Positions 1 to 8,622 are shown, counted from the first letter of the stretch. The stretch is DNA of 64,000 bases from Mucilaginibacter sp. (GCF_025362475.1 NZ_JANYGH010000001.1:141509-205508); one strand, 5' to 3'. The notes: generated by a model from the sequence alone, not told the origin. A program made the numbers and translations.

Positions 1-1053
1 GGCAATCTCGTTCATCCTTTTGGTACGTATCTGCACCTCCACCCATTGGCCCCGGGGGCCCATAACGGTAGTATGCAATGATTCATAACCATTTGCCTTG
101 GGCGATGATATCCAGTCACGTAACCTATCGGGATTTGGGCGGTATTGGTCGGTAACTATACTATAAGCTTTCCAGCAATCAGCCTTTTCCTGATCAGGGG
201 CACTATCCAGAATTATCCTGATGGCGAACAGATCATATACCTCTTCAAAAGGGATAGATTTCTTCTTCATCTTATTCCAAATGGAATGGATAGATTTTGG
301 GCGACCAAAAACATCAGCATGTAATCCCTGGCCTTCCAGAACCTTGGTTACCGGCTCAGTAAAATCGCGAATAAATCTTTCACGCTCCGCCTTTTTTTCA
401 TTCAGTTTCTTTTTGATGAACTGGTAAGTTTCCCGCTCCATGTATTTCATGGACAGATCTTCCAGTTCAGACTTTATGGTATACAAACCCAACCTGTGCG
501 CAAGAGGGGCATACAGATAAACGGTTTCTGATGATAGTTTAAGCTGCTTGTCACGCGGCATAAACTCCATGGTACGCATGTTGTGTAACCTATCGGCCAG
601 TTTTATCAGGATAACCCTGACATCATCGGCCAGGGTGAGCAGCATTTTACGAAAGTTTTCGGCTTGTAAAGAGCTGTTGGTATCAAACACGCCCGATATT
701 TTGGTTAAGCCATCAATGATTTTGGCTACCTTTTTACCAAACTCCATCTCAATTTCATCCAGCGTTACGTTGGTATCTTCAACCACATCATGCAGCAGGG
801 CGCAAACTATTGAAGTGGTACCAAGGCCAATTTCTTCGGCAGCAATTTGCGCAACGGCAATAGGATGGTATATATAGGGTTCGCCGCTTTTACGGCGCAT
901 GTCTTTATGACTTTCAAGGGCCATATCAAATGCCTTGCGAATCATTCTCTTATCCCCCTTTTGCAAGGTTGATTTACAGGCACGTAGTAAAGCACGATAT
1001 CTTTTTAATATCTCATTTTTTTCTGCTTCCAGATCAATCACTATCTCTTTCAT
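1..1053 (-). CDS. RelA/SpoT family (p)ppGpp synthetase/hydrolase, C-terminus cut by window edge
   Basis: Makes and/or degrades the stringent-response alarmone (p)ppGpp in the cytosol. The reading frame starts at an ATG (1053 on the minus strand, protein MKEIVIDLEAEKNEILK) and stays open to base 1, so about 350 residues are visible. An HD hydrolase domain is seen first (HPIAVAQIAAEE, then LLHDVVEDTNVT, and LIKLADRLHNMRT). The synthetase domain follows (FGRPKSIHSIWNKMKKK, VYDLFAIRIIL, and NGYESLHTTVMGP). The TGS and ACT regulatory domains would lie outside the window. The HDxxED motif is intact, so hydrolase activity is likely. The 5' neighbour at 1165 is divergent. The family assignment is firm; whether it is called relA or spoT is arbitrary in Bacteroidota. 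Confidence 0.95.
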   Translation of the reverse strand, partial: MKEIVIDLEAEKNEILKRYRALLRACKSTLQKGDKRMIRKAFDMALESHKDMRRKSGEPYIYHPIAVAQIAAEEIGLGTTSIVCALLHDVVEDTNVTLDEIEMEFGKKVAKIIDGLTKISGVFDTNSSLQAENFRKMLLTLADDVRVILIKLADRLHNMRTMEFMPRDKQLKLSSETVYLYAPLAHRLGLYTIKSELEDLSMKYMERETYQFIKKKLNEKKAERERFIRDFTEPVTKVLEGQGLHADVFGRPKSIHSIWNKMKKKSIPFEEVYDLFAIRIILDSAPDQEKADCWKAYSIVTDQYRPNPDRLRDWISSPKANGYESLHTTVMGPRGQWVEVQIRTKRMNEIA

Positions 1054-1164
1054 ATATGAATATATGTGGTAAAAAAAAATGGATAAATCCGTAATAAAAA
1101 TTATTATTACAGATTATATTTAAATACCACAAAAATTTGCTTTAATTTTGTATTAAGTAAAATT

Positions 1165-1779
1165 ATGAAATTTATTGGTTTTCTGTTGATGTTTTGTTGC
1201 ATTATGGGCGAGGTAAAAGCCCAATCAGATAAACCTGCACTTATGATTGTAGGCAAAAATGATACCATAAGAGTTGCGGTAACAAGTATTGACGGAGAAT
1301 TGGTTCCGTGGGTGGTATGCGCCCCTGTAAGAATTGTTGATACCCGAATATTTGCCAGCGATGCCGACAGAGATAATTACCGCCGTTTAAGGTATAATGT
1401 GATGAAGGTGTTACCGTATGCCCGTTTTGCAGGCCAGCGATATGCTAAACTACAACGCGACCTGGCACTTACCGGTGATAAAAAGAAGCAGAAAGAGCTG
1501 ATTGGCACCTGCGAAACAGAAATTAAAACATTGTTTAATAAGGAAATAAAAAATCTGACAATTAGTCAGGGTGAAGTTTTAATCAAGTTAATTGACCGGG
1601 AAACCGGCACTACCAGTTATACTATGGTTAAAGAGCTTAAAGGTGGTTTTAAAGCATTTATGTTTCAATCCGTAGCCAGCATATTTGGCCATAACCTTAA
1701 AGAAACTTACGATCCTGAGGAGCAGAGAGATATCGAGGCCATCCTTACCCAGGCCGGATACAATTCCACTAACTTCTAA
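1165..1779 (+). CDS. DUF4294 secreted protein
   Basis: A 204-residue protein with a clear N-terminal signal peptide (hydrophobic stretch ending VKAQ). The mature part matches my recollection of the Bacteroidota-specific DUF4294 family: a short beta-rich segment around DGELVPWVV, then a charged helical region with many Arg and Lys, and a C-terminal EEQRDIEAIL. No catalytic motif is recognised and the function is unknown. It is probably periplasmic. The stop is only two bases before the glutathione peroxidase start, so the two are very likely co-transcribed. A TAATTTTG box just upstream (1143-1150) fits the Bacteroidota -7 element, though I see no clear -33 TTG partner. Confidence 0.85.
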   Translation: MKFIGFLLMFCCIMGEVKAQSDKPALMIVGKNDTIRVAVTSIDGELVPWVVCAPVRIVDTRIFASDADRDNYRRLRYNVMKVLPYARFAGQRYAKLQRDLALTGDKKKQKELIGTCETEIKTLFNKEIKNLTISQGEVLIKLIDRETGTTSYTMVKELKGGFKAFMFQSVASIFGHNLKETYDPEEQRDIEAILTQAGYNSTNF

Positions 1780-1781
1780 TA

Positions 1782-2282
1782 ATGGATACTACAAGCGTCT
1801 ACAAGTTTAACATTCAAAAGTTAAACGGTGATGAAATCAGTCTATCGGCTTATAAAAATAAAGTACTTTTAATCGTTAACACCGCTTCCCAATGCGGCTT
1901 TACCCCACAGTATAATGATCTTGTATCATTAAAAGAAGCCTTTATTAATACGGATTTTGAAATACTCGCATTCCCTTCAAATGATTTTGGCGGCCAGGAG
2001 CCGCTGGAAGGCGCTGCTATTGACGCTTTTTGTGCAAACATGGGTGTAAACTATCCGGTATTTGATAAGATAAGGGTACGCGGACCATTTGCCCATCCTT
2101 TATACCAGTTTTTTGCTGATAAAAAAGAAAATGGCACGCTTAAATCAGTCCCGAGATGGAACTTTCATAAATTTTTAATCAACAGGGACGGCCATGTTAC
2201 TGACTTTTATTATCCCTTTACCAAACCAACATCTTCAAAGATCAGGAAGAAAATAGAGCGTCTTTTATCAACCGCTCAATAA
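1782..2282 (+). CDS. Glutathione peroxidase family thiol peroxidase
   Basis: Reduces hydrogen or lipid hydroperoxides, probably with thioredoxin or a low-molecular-weight thiol as donor. At 166 residues it has the usual family length. The peroxidatic Cys lies in TASQCGFTPQY. The Gln of the catalytic triad is in FGGQEP and the Trp in PRWNFHKFLI. A second Cys in DAFCANMGVNYP sits where the resolving Cys of thioredoxin-dependent members is found, while the FPCNQFG motif reads FPSNDFG here. No signal peptide is seen. It lies between a DUF4294 gene and bshB1, a bacillithiol gene, which makes a role in thiol redox balance plausible. Family certain; electron donor inferred. Confidence 0.93.
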   Translation: MDTTSVYKFNIQKLNGDEISLSAYKNKVLLIVNTASQCGFTPQYNDLVSLKEAFINTDFEILAFPSNDFGGQEPLEGAAIDAFCANMGVNYPVFDKIRVRGPFAHPLYQFFADKKENGTLKSVPRWNFHKFLINRDGHVTDFYYPFTKPTSSKIRKKIERLLSTAQ

Positions 2283-2296
2283 CCACAAATACAATA

Positions 2297-3019
2297 ATGA
2301 AATTAGATATTTTAGTTTTATCGGTACACCCTGATGACGCCGAACTTGGCTGCGCAGGCACCGTTTTGAAACATATAGCCATGGGCCATAAAGTAGGCAT
2401 CGTTGACCTTACCCGTGGCGAGTTAGGAACGCGTGGCTCGGCAGAGATCCGCGAGCAGGAAGCTACAGCGGCGGCAAACATATTAGGCCTTGCCATAAGA
2501 GAAAATTTAGGCATCCCCGATGGCTTTTTTGAAAACTCAAAAGAATACCAGCTACAGGTTATCTCTACAATTCGCAAGTATCAGCCAAAAATTGTAATTA
2601 CCAACGCTTATCATGACAGGCACCCGGATCATGGCCGGGCTAATGAGCTGGTTGAGCACTCGGCGTTTTTAGCAGGCTTGCGCAAAATAGAAACCGTTGA
2701 CGACAATGGTGACCCGCAGTTGGCCTGGCGCCCAAACCTGGTACTTCACTTTATACAGGATAATTATATCAGGCCTGATATCTTGGTAGATGTTACTGAA
2801 TATTGGGACAAAAAAATAGAAAGTATCCGTGCTTACGGCTCCCAGTTTTTTAATCCTGAGTGGAGCGATGAACCCCAAACCTACATATCATCGCCCGAAT
2901 TTATTAATGTGGTGGCTGCCCGTGCAAGCGAATTTGGTAAAAGCATAGGTGTTAAATATGCAGAAGGGTATACAAGCAGGAAAATTTTAGGTGTAGATAA
3001 TTTATTTGCTTTAAAATAA
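2297..3019 (+). CDS. bshB1: Bacillithiol biosynthesis deacetylase BshB1
   Basis: A zinc-dependent LmbE/PIG-L family deacetylase that removes acetate from N-acetylglucosaminyl-malate, the second step of bacillithiol synthesis. The zinc motif HPDDAELGC lies at the N-terminus, and the distal metal-binding motif is YHDRHPDHGRAN. The ELGTRGSAEIREQE and IRAYGSQF stretches are typical of the BshB1 subgroup, and the 240-residue length fits. It follows the peroxidase by 14 bases and is the last gene before a strong terminator. No bshA or bshC is visible in the window. Assignment rests on motif recognition and is strong. Confidence 0.93.
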   Translation: MKLDILVLSVHPDDAELGCAGTVLKHIAMGHKVGIVDLTRGELGTRGSAEIREQEATAAANILGLAIRENLGIPDGFFENSKEYQLQVISTIRKYQPKIVITNAYHDRHPDHGRANELVEHSAFLAGLRKIETVDDNGDPQLAWRPNLVLHFIQDNYIRPDILVDVTEYWDKKIESIRAYGSQFFNPEWSDEPQTYISSPEFINVVAARASEFGKSIGVKYAEGYTSRKILGVDNLFALK

Positions 3020-3043
3020 TATATTATTTAACTATAAATAAAC

Positions 3044-3074
3044 AAGCCGCTAATCTTTAATAAGATAGCGGCTT
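3044..3074. terminator. Bidirectional intrinsic terminator between bshB1 and a convergent gene
   Basis: Inverted repeat with AAGCCGCTA at 3044-3052 and TAGCGGCTT at 3066-3074; the arms extend inward by AATCTT/AAGAT with one bulged A. T-rich sequence follows on the plus strand and A-rich sequence precedes it. It sits between two convergent genes and can serve both. Confidence 0.85.
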
Positions 3075-3097
3075 ATTTTATAATATTAGTTAAATAT

Positions 3098-3535
3098 TTA
3101 AGCTTTAATATATTCAAAACGATTGTTCTCATTACTTCTTTCTCTTCTTAGTTTATTTTCGTTCGCAAGCTTTAAAAGGATGCCCGATAGTTCAGAAGTT
3201 TTAAAGTCGGAGTCAAACTGATCCTTACAATAAGTGGCAATTGATGATATGGAACGCTGGGTATCAAAGAAATCGGTACTCAATAACTGGTTCAATATTT
3301 TAGTTGCTCCTGGTTTTTTTCGGCCCGGCGTTGCAAAGTTTTCATCCTCTGAGCGCATCCTACGGCCTTTTTTGCTAAAAATCTCAGATCCTTCAGCATC
3401 TGCTTTTTCGCCCTCAATCATTACATCCAGTAGCCTGTCGATAATTCTTACCTGTACAGCTTCTGATTGAAATGAGTTAACAACTTCTGCTACCTCAACA
3501 AGTTGTTTTTTTAATTTCTCTATATGTTTGCTCAT
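3098..3535 (-). CDS. Hypothetical protein, possible winged-helix C-terminus
   Basis: A 145-residue cytosolic protein that I do not recognise. The N-terminal 45 residues form an amphipathic helix that may be coiled coil (IEKLKKQLVEVAEVV). A charged linker rich in Lys, Arg, Glu and Gly follows (residues about 45-80), then a helical C-terminal domain of about 65 residues. Its order of helices and the ending (LLKLANENKLRRER...RFEYIKA) resembles a small winged-helix domain whose wing leads to a final beta strand. That resemblance is by eye only. The gene stands alone: convergent with bshB1 and 199 bases from the next minus-strand gene. Confidence 0.7.
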   Translation of the reverse strand: MSKHIEKLKKQLVEVAEVVNSFQSEAVQVRIIDRLLDVMIEGEKADAEGSEIFSKKGRRMRSEDENFATPGRKKPGATKILNQLLSTDFFDTQRSISSIATYCKDQFDSDFKTSELSGILLKLANENKLRRERSNENNRFEYIKA

Positions 3536-3734
3536 GATGAATTAGATTTGATCTAATAAAGGATAGTACAAATTTAATCCGAATAATAATTAAAAATATA
3601 GCCTATTTTGGTAAAAAAATAGTTTATATTATTAATTTGTGCTTTCCAGGATGATTAATGTCATAAGCAAATATTAAATACTAAGGCTGTTTCTGTGTTG
3701 ATAATTAACTAACAGAGTTACTTATTACACTATA

Positions 3735-5066
3735 TTACAGCGATTTAGATATTTTTTCCAACATTTCTAAACCTGTATCTATATGTTTTTTTTCAATAAT
3801 AAGGGCCGGTCTGAAACGAATACTCTTTTCGCCACAACCTAAATACATGATATTATTATCTAAGCCTTTGTTAATGAATGCATCACGTCTGTTTTTATCA
3901 GGAAAATCAAAGGCTGTTAATAAACCCTTGCCCCGCACGTTACTTATTATAGGAAGCATGCCGGCGATATCCCTTAACTGATTTTGTAAGTATTCGCCCA
4001 TCTGAGCCGCATTATCGCAAAGGTTATCTTCTTCTATCACTTCCATGATTTTTGATGATCGAACCATATCAACCAAGCTGCCTCCCCAGGTGGAGTTAAT
4101 CCGTGACGAAACATGGAAAACATTGTTTTCCACTTCATCAACGCGGTTGCTGCAAAGTATGCCACAAACCTGCATCTTTTTACCAAAGGCCAAAATATCA
4201 GGCCTTGCCTTTTCACCAAAATGTTCATGGCACCAAAATTTACCTGTAAGGCCTACTCCTGTTTGAACTTCATCATATATCAGCATGGCTTCATACTCAT
4301 CGGCAAGTTCTCTGAGTTTTTCTAAAAACTCCTTGCGTACATGGTTATCACCACCTTCTGATTGTACAGGCTCTATAATAATTGCACAAACATCATCCTT
4401 GTTATCTTCAAATGCTTTCCTGATCTGCGCTACAGAAAGTAGTTCTCTTTGCAGCAGATCCTCATGATTGCTATCACTGTAAGGAAAATTCATGTAAGGT
4501 ACAGATACGCGGGGCCAATCAAACTTGGCAAACCATTTAGTTTTATTAGGCACAGTATTGGTTAAACTTAATGTATAACCAGAGCGACCGTGAAAAGCAT
4601 GCTCAAAGTGAATCACCTTAAAACCACGCTCTTTGGTATAACCTTTGGAAAAGTTTTTTTGAACCTTCCAGTCCATAGCGGTTTTAAGCGCGTTTTCAAT
4701 AGCCAACGAACCTCCCGCTATAAAAAAAGCATGCGGCAAATAATCAGGAATACCCACCCGCGAAAAAGTTTCAACGAACTGGGCGTATTGCGTGGTATAA
4801 ATATCAGAGTTTGATGGGTTGGTTAAAGCTGCCAGCATAAGGTTTTTTTTAAACTCCTCATCGTTCAGCATTTTGGGGTGATTGTAACCTAAAGGCACCG
4901 ATGCAAAGCATGTAAAAAAATCAAGCAGGGTACGATCATTCTTTGAATCATAAATATACACACCCTTACTTTTTTCCATGTCAAAAGTGAGATCGAAGCC
5001 ATCGGCAAGTACATGCTTCTGCAAAGAAGCCTGCACGTTTTGGGGAGAAACAAGTAGGTTGTACAT
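3735..5066 (-). CDS. lat: L-lysine 6-transaminase (lysine epsilon-aminotransferase)
   Basis: A PLP-dependent class III aminotransferase that moves the epsilon-amino group of lysine to 2-oxoglutarate, giving aminoadipate semialdehyde. At 443 residues it has the length of the LAT family. Recognisable features are FFIAGGSLAIENALK for phosphate binding, HFEHAFHGRSGYTLSLTN, the PLP-binding Asp in LIYDEVQTGVG, and the Schiff-base Lys in DILAFGKKMQ near residue 300. Its role is probably lysine catabolism. It is monocistronic, with a good Bacteroidota promoter upstream. An ornithine or GABA aminotransferase is less likely given the FGKKMQVCG context. Confidence 0.88.
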   Translation of the reverse strand: MYNLLVSPQNVQASLQKHVLADGFDLTFDMEKSKGVYIYDSKNDRTLLDFFTCFASVPLGYNHPKMLNDEEFKKNLMLAALTNPSNSDIYTTQYAQFVETFSRVGIPDYLPHAFFIAGGSLAIENALKTAMDWKVQKNFSKGYTKERGFKVIHFEHAFHGRSGYTLSLTNTVPNKTKWFAKFDWPRVSVPYMNFPYSDSNHEDLLQRELLSVAQIRKAFEDNKDDVCAIIIEPVQSEGGDNHVRKEFLEKLRELADEYEAMLIYDEVQTGVGLTGKFWCHEHFGEKARPDILAFGKKMQVCGILCSNRVDEVENNVFHVSSRINSTWGGSLVDMVRSSKIMEVIEEDNLCDNAAQMGEYLQNQLRDIAGMLPIISNVRGKGLLTAFDFPDKNRRDAFINKGLDNNIMYLGCGEKSIRFRPALIIEKKHIDTGLEMLEKISKSL

Positions 5067-5083
5067 ATTAATTTTGGTTTACA

Positions 5084-5113
5084 CAAATTTAATAAAAAGC
5101 CCCAAAAAACCAA
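5084..5113 (-). promoter_or_regulatory. Bacteroidota-type promoter of the lysine aminotransferase gene
   Basis: Read on the minus strand: a -33 TTG (complement of 5111-5113), a 19-nt spacer, then TAAATTTG (complement of 5084-5091), a perfect TAnnTTTG -7 box. The ATG is 18 bases further on. This matches the known primary-sigma consensus of Bacteroidota. Confidence 0.6.
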
Positions 5114-5141
5114 ATTTAGGCGGTTTTTGAACCGATTGACA

Positions 5142-5176
5142 AAAAAGTAACTTTAAATTGTTTAAAGTTACTTTTT
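5142..5176. terminator. Perfect 16-bp inverted repeat, likely terminator
   Basis: AAAAAGTAACTTTAAA at 5142-5157, a three-base loop TTG, and its exact complement at 5161-5176. It is T-rich on both strands, so it can end minus-strand transcription arriving from the PLP deaminase gene. A related half-site (CAAAAAGTAAC-like) appears near 30990, so it may also belong to a dispersed hairpin family. Confidence 0.55.
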
Positions 5177-5407
5177 GTACCAAAGGCCAAACCGGTACAC
5201 CACATTTTAATAAAAAAACTTTCGCCTTACATCAAAAAAAACTCCTTTTCCTGATGGATTTTAATATTCGTTTGAGAAGAAATTTCAAAATTATTAATCG
5301 CTCAGGAGCCGAGCCCCGGCAAATATGTACCAATGACTTTATTATTTTAAAGATGCTACCAATACATCATCTAAAATCTGCACATCTAAAATTTGCACAT
5401 CTGTAAT

Positions 5408-6295
5408 CTAAAACCTATCCTTCATCCCCAGCAAACCCCAGATGCCACCACTGTGTATAGCCAATATTTTACTTCCTGCTTTAAAATAGCCCTTACCGAT
5501 TAAATCATATAGCGCATATACCATTTTACCGGTATAAATGGGTTCAATTACTATCCCGGTAGTGGCCACAAACTGTTTTATAAAACTGATCAGCTCATCA
5601 GTAGCTTTGCCGTATCCTCCAAAGTGATAATCGGTATGAAGAGAGTATTCGGCGGGAGCGGTTAAAAACCGGTCAATCTCATCCTTTATAAACCCACCAT
5701 TTTTAAAAACAGGTATCGCGTTAAATTGGGTTTTAAGCTGGTGATTGTTTAGACCGTTAATAATGCCGGCCGCAGTAGTTCCGGTTCCGCAGGCGCAAAA
5801 AATATGATCATAGGCATCTGTAAGCTCGTCAACCAGCTCGCTGCAGCCCAGGGCTCCTTCTGCAGATGCACCGCCCTCATCAATAAAAATAGCGTCCTCA
5901 TCATCTCCGAAGTATTTATGAAACAGTGCTTGTTTATCCCGATAACTATCCCGATCTGTAAATATCAATTGCATGCCGTGCAGCTTGCATAAAAACAGGG
6001 TATCGTTTTTAACTTCCTCCCCCCGCACAATACCTGTAGCCTTAAACCCAAACTTCGCGGCTGCGGCTGCGGTAGCCAGTAAATGATTGGAGTAAGCCCC
6101 GCCAAATGTTACCAAATGATTTTTCTGCTTATCCTGTGCATTTTTAAGCAGGTATTTTAATTTACGCCATTTATTGCCCGATATCATGGGATGTATCAGA
6201 TCGTCGCGTTTTAAAAAAACTTTTACACCATGCTCATCAAATAAAGGGTTCGTGACCTGGTGTACCGGACTAAAAATCTCCAAATCAATATTCAT
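5408..6295 (-). CDS. ACC deaminase / D-cysteine desulfhydrase family PLP enzyme
   Basis: A fold-type II PLP enzyme of 295 residues. The PLP lysine is K42 in SGNKWRKLKY, followed by TFGGAYSNHLLATAAAA, which binds substrate and carboxylate. ACGTGTTAAGI is the phosphate-binding glycine-rich loop, and the C-terminus has IVIEPIYTGKMVYAL and ILAIHSGGIWGL. The family includes 1-aminocyclopropane-1-carboxylate deaminase and D-cysteine desulfhydrase; sequence by eye cannot settle the substrate, and in Bacteroidota a D-cysteine or related amino acid is more usual. It diverges from the pseudouridine synthase gene, with a 73-base shared promoter region. Confidence 0.85.
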   Translation of the reverse strand: MNIDLEIFSPVHQVTNPLFDEHGVKVFLKRDDLIHPMISGNKWRKLKYLLKNAQDKQKNHLVTFGGAYSNHLLATAAAAAKFGFKATGIVRGEEVKNDTLFLCKLHGMQLIFTDRDSYRDKQALFHKYFGDDEDAIFIDEGGASAEGALGCSELVDELTDAYDHIFCACGTGTTAAGIINGLNNHQLKTQFNAIPVFKNGGFIKDEIDRFLTAPAEYSLHTDYHFGGYGKATDELISFIKQFVATTGIVIEPIYTGKMVYALYDLIGKGYFKAGSKILAIHSGGIWGLLGMKDRF

Positions 6296-6368
6296 AAAAT
6301 AACCTGTACTTAATGCTATTGCAATATTACACTTAACCTACACAAAAAACGATTACTTTTGCCCTCAA

Positions 6369-7409
6369 ATGGCATACGAACCCGAGCTGATAGAGCAGGA
6401 AGAACAGGATTTATTTGAGCACTTACGTATTGTGGTTGACAAGGGTCAATCCCTGTTGCGTATTGATAAGTTTTTGATGCACAGGGTGGAGAATGCATCG
6501 CGTAACCGCATCCAGAACGCTATTGAGCTTGGTAATGTGCTGGTAAATGATAAGCCCATTAAAAGCAGCTACCGCGTAAAACCCTTAGATGTAATATCAG
6601 TAGTATTGCCACATCCGCCGCGTGATACCGAGGTTTATCCCGAAAATCTCCCCATTAATATTGTTTACGAGGATCACGATGTATTGATTGTAGATAAAGC
6701 CGCAGGTATGGTTGTGCACCCCGGTTATAATAACTACACCGGCACATTGGTTAATGCATTGGTTTACCATTTTCAGCAACTCCCTACCCTGCCGGGTAAT
6801 GATGGAAGGCCAGGTTTGGTGCACCGGATTGATAAAGATACATCGGGTTTGTTGCTTATCAGCAAAAACGAGCGTTCCATGAGTTGGCTGGCCAAACAAT
6901 TTTTTGATCATAGCATCACCCGTAAATACATTGCTTTGGTTTGGGGCGATCTGGAACAGGATGGCACGGTAACAGGCTATATTGGCCGCAGTATTGCTGA
7001 TAGAAGGGTAATGTCTATATATGATGATCCCGAAAAAGGAAAATGGTCTGTAACGCATTATAAAGTATTGGAGCGCATGGGTTATGTTACCCTGATTGAA
7101 TGCCAGCTGGAAACAGGCCGCACGCACCAGATACGGGCACATATGCGCCACATTGGCCATCCGCTTTTTAGTGACGCAACTTACGGTGGTGATAAAATTT
7201 TAAAAGGTACCGTGTTTAGCAAATATAAGCAATTTGTTGAAAATTGTTTTGAGCTGATGCCCCGGCAGGCGCTTCATGCGCAAACACTGGGCTTTTTACA
7301 CCCCACACTCAAAAAACAAATCCTTTTTGAGTCACCTTTGCCACCCGATTTTGAAAGCGTACTGCTAAAATGGCGTAAGTACACTACAGATGTGAGAAAC
7401 GAGATTTGA
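6369..7409 (+). CDS. rluD: RluA/RluD family 23S rRNA pseudouridine synthase
   Basis: Isomerises specific uridines of rRNA to pseudouridine in the cytosol. It has 346 residues: an N-terminal S4 RNA-binding domain (about 30-85, LLRIDKFLMHRVENASRNRIQNAI), then the catalytic domain. The catalytic Asp is in HRIDKDTSGLL, near residue 155, followed by KYIALVWG, and the C-terminal motif is ETGRTHQIRAHMRHIGHPLFSD. Length and domain order fit RluD, which modifies helix 69; RluC-type specificity cannot be excluded. It diverges from the PLP deaminase. The start has a preceding short spacer with no strong Shine-Dalgarno, as is usual in this phylum. Confidence 0.92.
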   Translation: MAYEPELIEQEEQDLFEHLRIVVDKGQSLLRIDKFLMHRVENASRNRIQNAIELGNVLVNDKPIKSSYRVKPLDVISVVLPHPPRDTEVYPENLPINIVYEDHDVLIVDKAAGMVVHPGYNNYTGTLVNALVYHFQQLPTLPGNDGRPGLVHRIDKDTSGLLLISKNERSMSWLAKQFFDHSITRKYIALVWGDLEQDGTVTGYIGRSIADRRVMSIYDDPEKGKWSVTHYKVLERMGYVTLIECQLETGRTHQIRAHMRHIGHPLFSDATYGGDKILKGTVFSKYKQFVENCFELMPRQALHAQTLGFLHPTLKKQILFESPLPPDFESVLLKWRKYTTDVRNEI

Positions 7410-7567
7410 GAAAAAACAAATGAACAGACTTGATCATTAAACAAAGTATCAAACCTAATATCCAAAATTTATATATTAAACGTTAGATAGGAGATAAAAT
7501 CCAACCAAATAACAAATTAGTTTACACCAAAAGTCAAAATCTCAAACCTAATATCTCATATCTAAAA
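7410..7567. repeat. Degenerate intergenic repeat (CAAACCTAATATC type)
   Basis: The spacer repeats the words CAAACCTAATATC and AAAATCTCAAACCTAATATCTC with variations. The style matches the other low-complexity spacers at 5370, 44890 and 49490. No gene is seen. Confidence 0.4.
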
Positions 7568-8407
7568 ATGACGCCTGTGCTTATCAATTTTAACGGACAG
7601 ATACTTCCTCAAAATAGTCAGCTGCTTACTATAGCCAACCGTGCCTTTAAATACGGCGATGGCCTGTTTGAGAGTATGCGCCTGATGAAAGGGCAGCTAA
7701 AGTTTGCCGATTTGCACGCCGACCGCTTACAACGCGGAATGAAGGCCCTTAAAATTGATGGTTACTCGCAAATGGATGCCTGGTTTTTGAAGGAGATTGT
7801 GGAGGAGCTGGCCAAACGGAACAAAGCGAAACATGGCAGACTGCGTTTAACCGTTTATCGTGATGCCGAAGGATTGTATACTCCCACGCAAAATAAAATG
7901 GGCTACTGCCTGGAACTAACCGCATCTGAAGAACCCCGTTATTTTTTGAATGAGAAGGGCCTCATCATGGATGTATTTACCGAGCTGCCCAAGCCATCAA
8001 ACTATCTATCCAACATCAAAACCTGCAACTCGCTTATTTACGTAATGGCGGGTATCTACAAAACGCAAAACAAGCTGGATGATGTTTTCCTCCTCAACCA
8101 GAATGGTTTTTTATGCGAAGCCAGCAGCTCCAACATATTTATCCATTACCAAAACCATTTATATACCCCCGCACTAAGCGAAGGCTGCGTAGAAGGTGTT
8201 ATGCGCCAGGTGGTGATCAAGCTGGCACAGGATAATAACATTCAAATTACCGAAGCCCAGATAAACCCCGATATATTATACGAGGCCGATGAGGTGTTTT
8301 TAACCAATGCTACCCGCGGTATCCAAACCGTAATGGGCTTTGGCGTAAGGCGCTACTTTAACAGGATAAGTAAGCAGTTAATGGATGAGTTGAATAAGGT
8401 ATATTAA
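7568..8407 (+). CDS. Aminotransferase class IV (branched-chain aminotransferase / aminodeoxychorismate lyase type)
   Basis: A fold-type IV PLP enzyme of 279 residues. Features are NRAFKYGDGLFESMRL, the PLP Lys in SNIKTCNSLIYVMA, the Glu in CEASSSNIFI and the phosphate-binding TNATRGIQTV near the C-terminus. The family covers branched-chain aminotransferase, D-amino acid aminotransferase and 4-amino-4-deoxychorismate lyase (PabC). The short length and the sequence FKYGDGLFE are closer to PabC-like members, so a folate role is possible, but the substrate is open. A 158-base AT-rich spacer of imperfect repeats separates it from the pseudouridine synthase gene upstream. Confidence 0.85.
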   Translation: MTPVLINFNGQILPQNSQLLTIANRAFKYGDGLFESMRLMKGQLKFADLHADRLQRGMKALKIDGYSQMDAWFLKEIVEELAKRNKAKHGRLRLTVYRDAEGLYTPTQNKMGYCLELTASEEPRYFLNEKGLIMDVFTELPKPSNYLSNIKTCNSLIYVMAGIYKTQNKLDDVFLLNQNGFLCEASSSNIFIHYQNHLYTPALSEGCVEGVMRQVVIKLAQDNNIQITEAQINPDILYEADEVFLTNATRGIQTVMGFGVRRYFNRISKQLMDELNKVY

Positions 8408-8429
8408 ATAGCAATCTACTTATAGAAGC

Positions 8430-8603
8430 CGTTATTGCTTTGTTCTTACCTATGACAAATTGTTGCAAAAAAACTCTTTGTCATCCTGAACGATAGTGAA
8501 GGATCTATTATTCGCCATGCTTCTCCGCCCTGTATAGTCTGCGAATAGATCCTTCACTATCGTCCAGGATGACAAATCTTTCAAATCATCATTTCCCCTT
8601 CAG
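8430..8603 (+). repeat. Dispersed palindromic intergenic repeat, copy A
   Basis: A segment of about 174 bases. Its core is a long imperfect palindrome (GATAGTGAAGGATCTATT near 8500 against AATAGATCCTTCACTATC near 8560), framed by TTTGTCATCCTG and GGATGACAAA. The flanks (TACCTATGAC, TTGCAAAAAAA, CATTTCCCCTTCAG) are also conserved. A near-identical copy lies inverted at 39716-39883. It has no open frame of note, so it looks like a non-coding REP or MITE-like element. Confidence 0.85.
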
Positions 8604-8622
8604 AGTTCACCTAAATTAAAAC

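Larger units (their letters stand above)
5067..5407. other. Intergenic region with a perfect hairpin and a short tandem repeat
   Basis: No convincing gene. It contains the promoter of the downstream aminotransferase, a perfect 16-bp hairpin at 5142-5176, and near 5370-5410 a degenerate tandem repeat of about 15 bases based on CTAAAATTTGCACAT, repeated roughly two and a half times. An open frame of 82 codons here (5158-5406) is low complexity with no family resemblance and is not called. Confidence 0.6.

Noticed and set aside
5158..5406. Open frame of 82 codons in the spacer after the PLP deaminase
   Set aside because: It begins inside a perfect hairpin and ends in a tandem repeat; composition is low complexity and no family is suggested.
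5360..5415. CRISPR-like array from the CTAAAATTTGCACAT repeats
   Set aside because: Units are contiguous with no spacers and there are only two to three of them; no cas genes are present.
6597..7160. Long antisense frame of 187 codons opposite the pseudouridine synthase
   Set aside because: Fully overlaps a well-supported gene on the other strand; its residues reflect the complement of that gene's codons.
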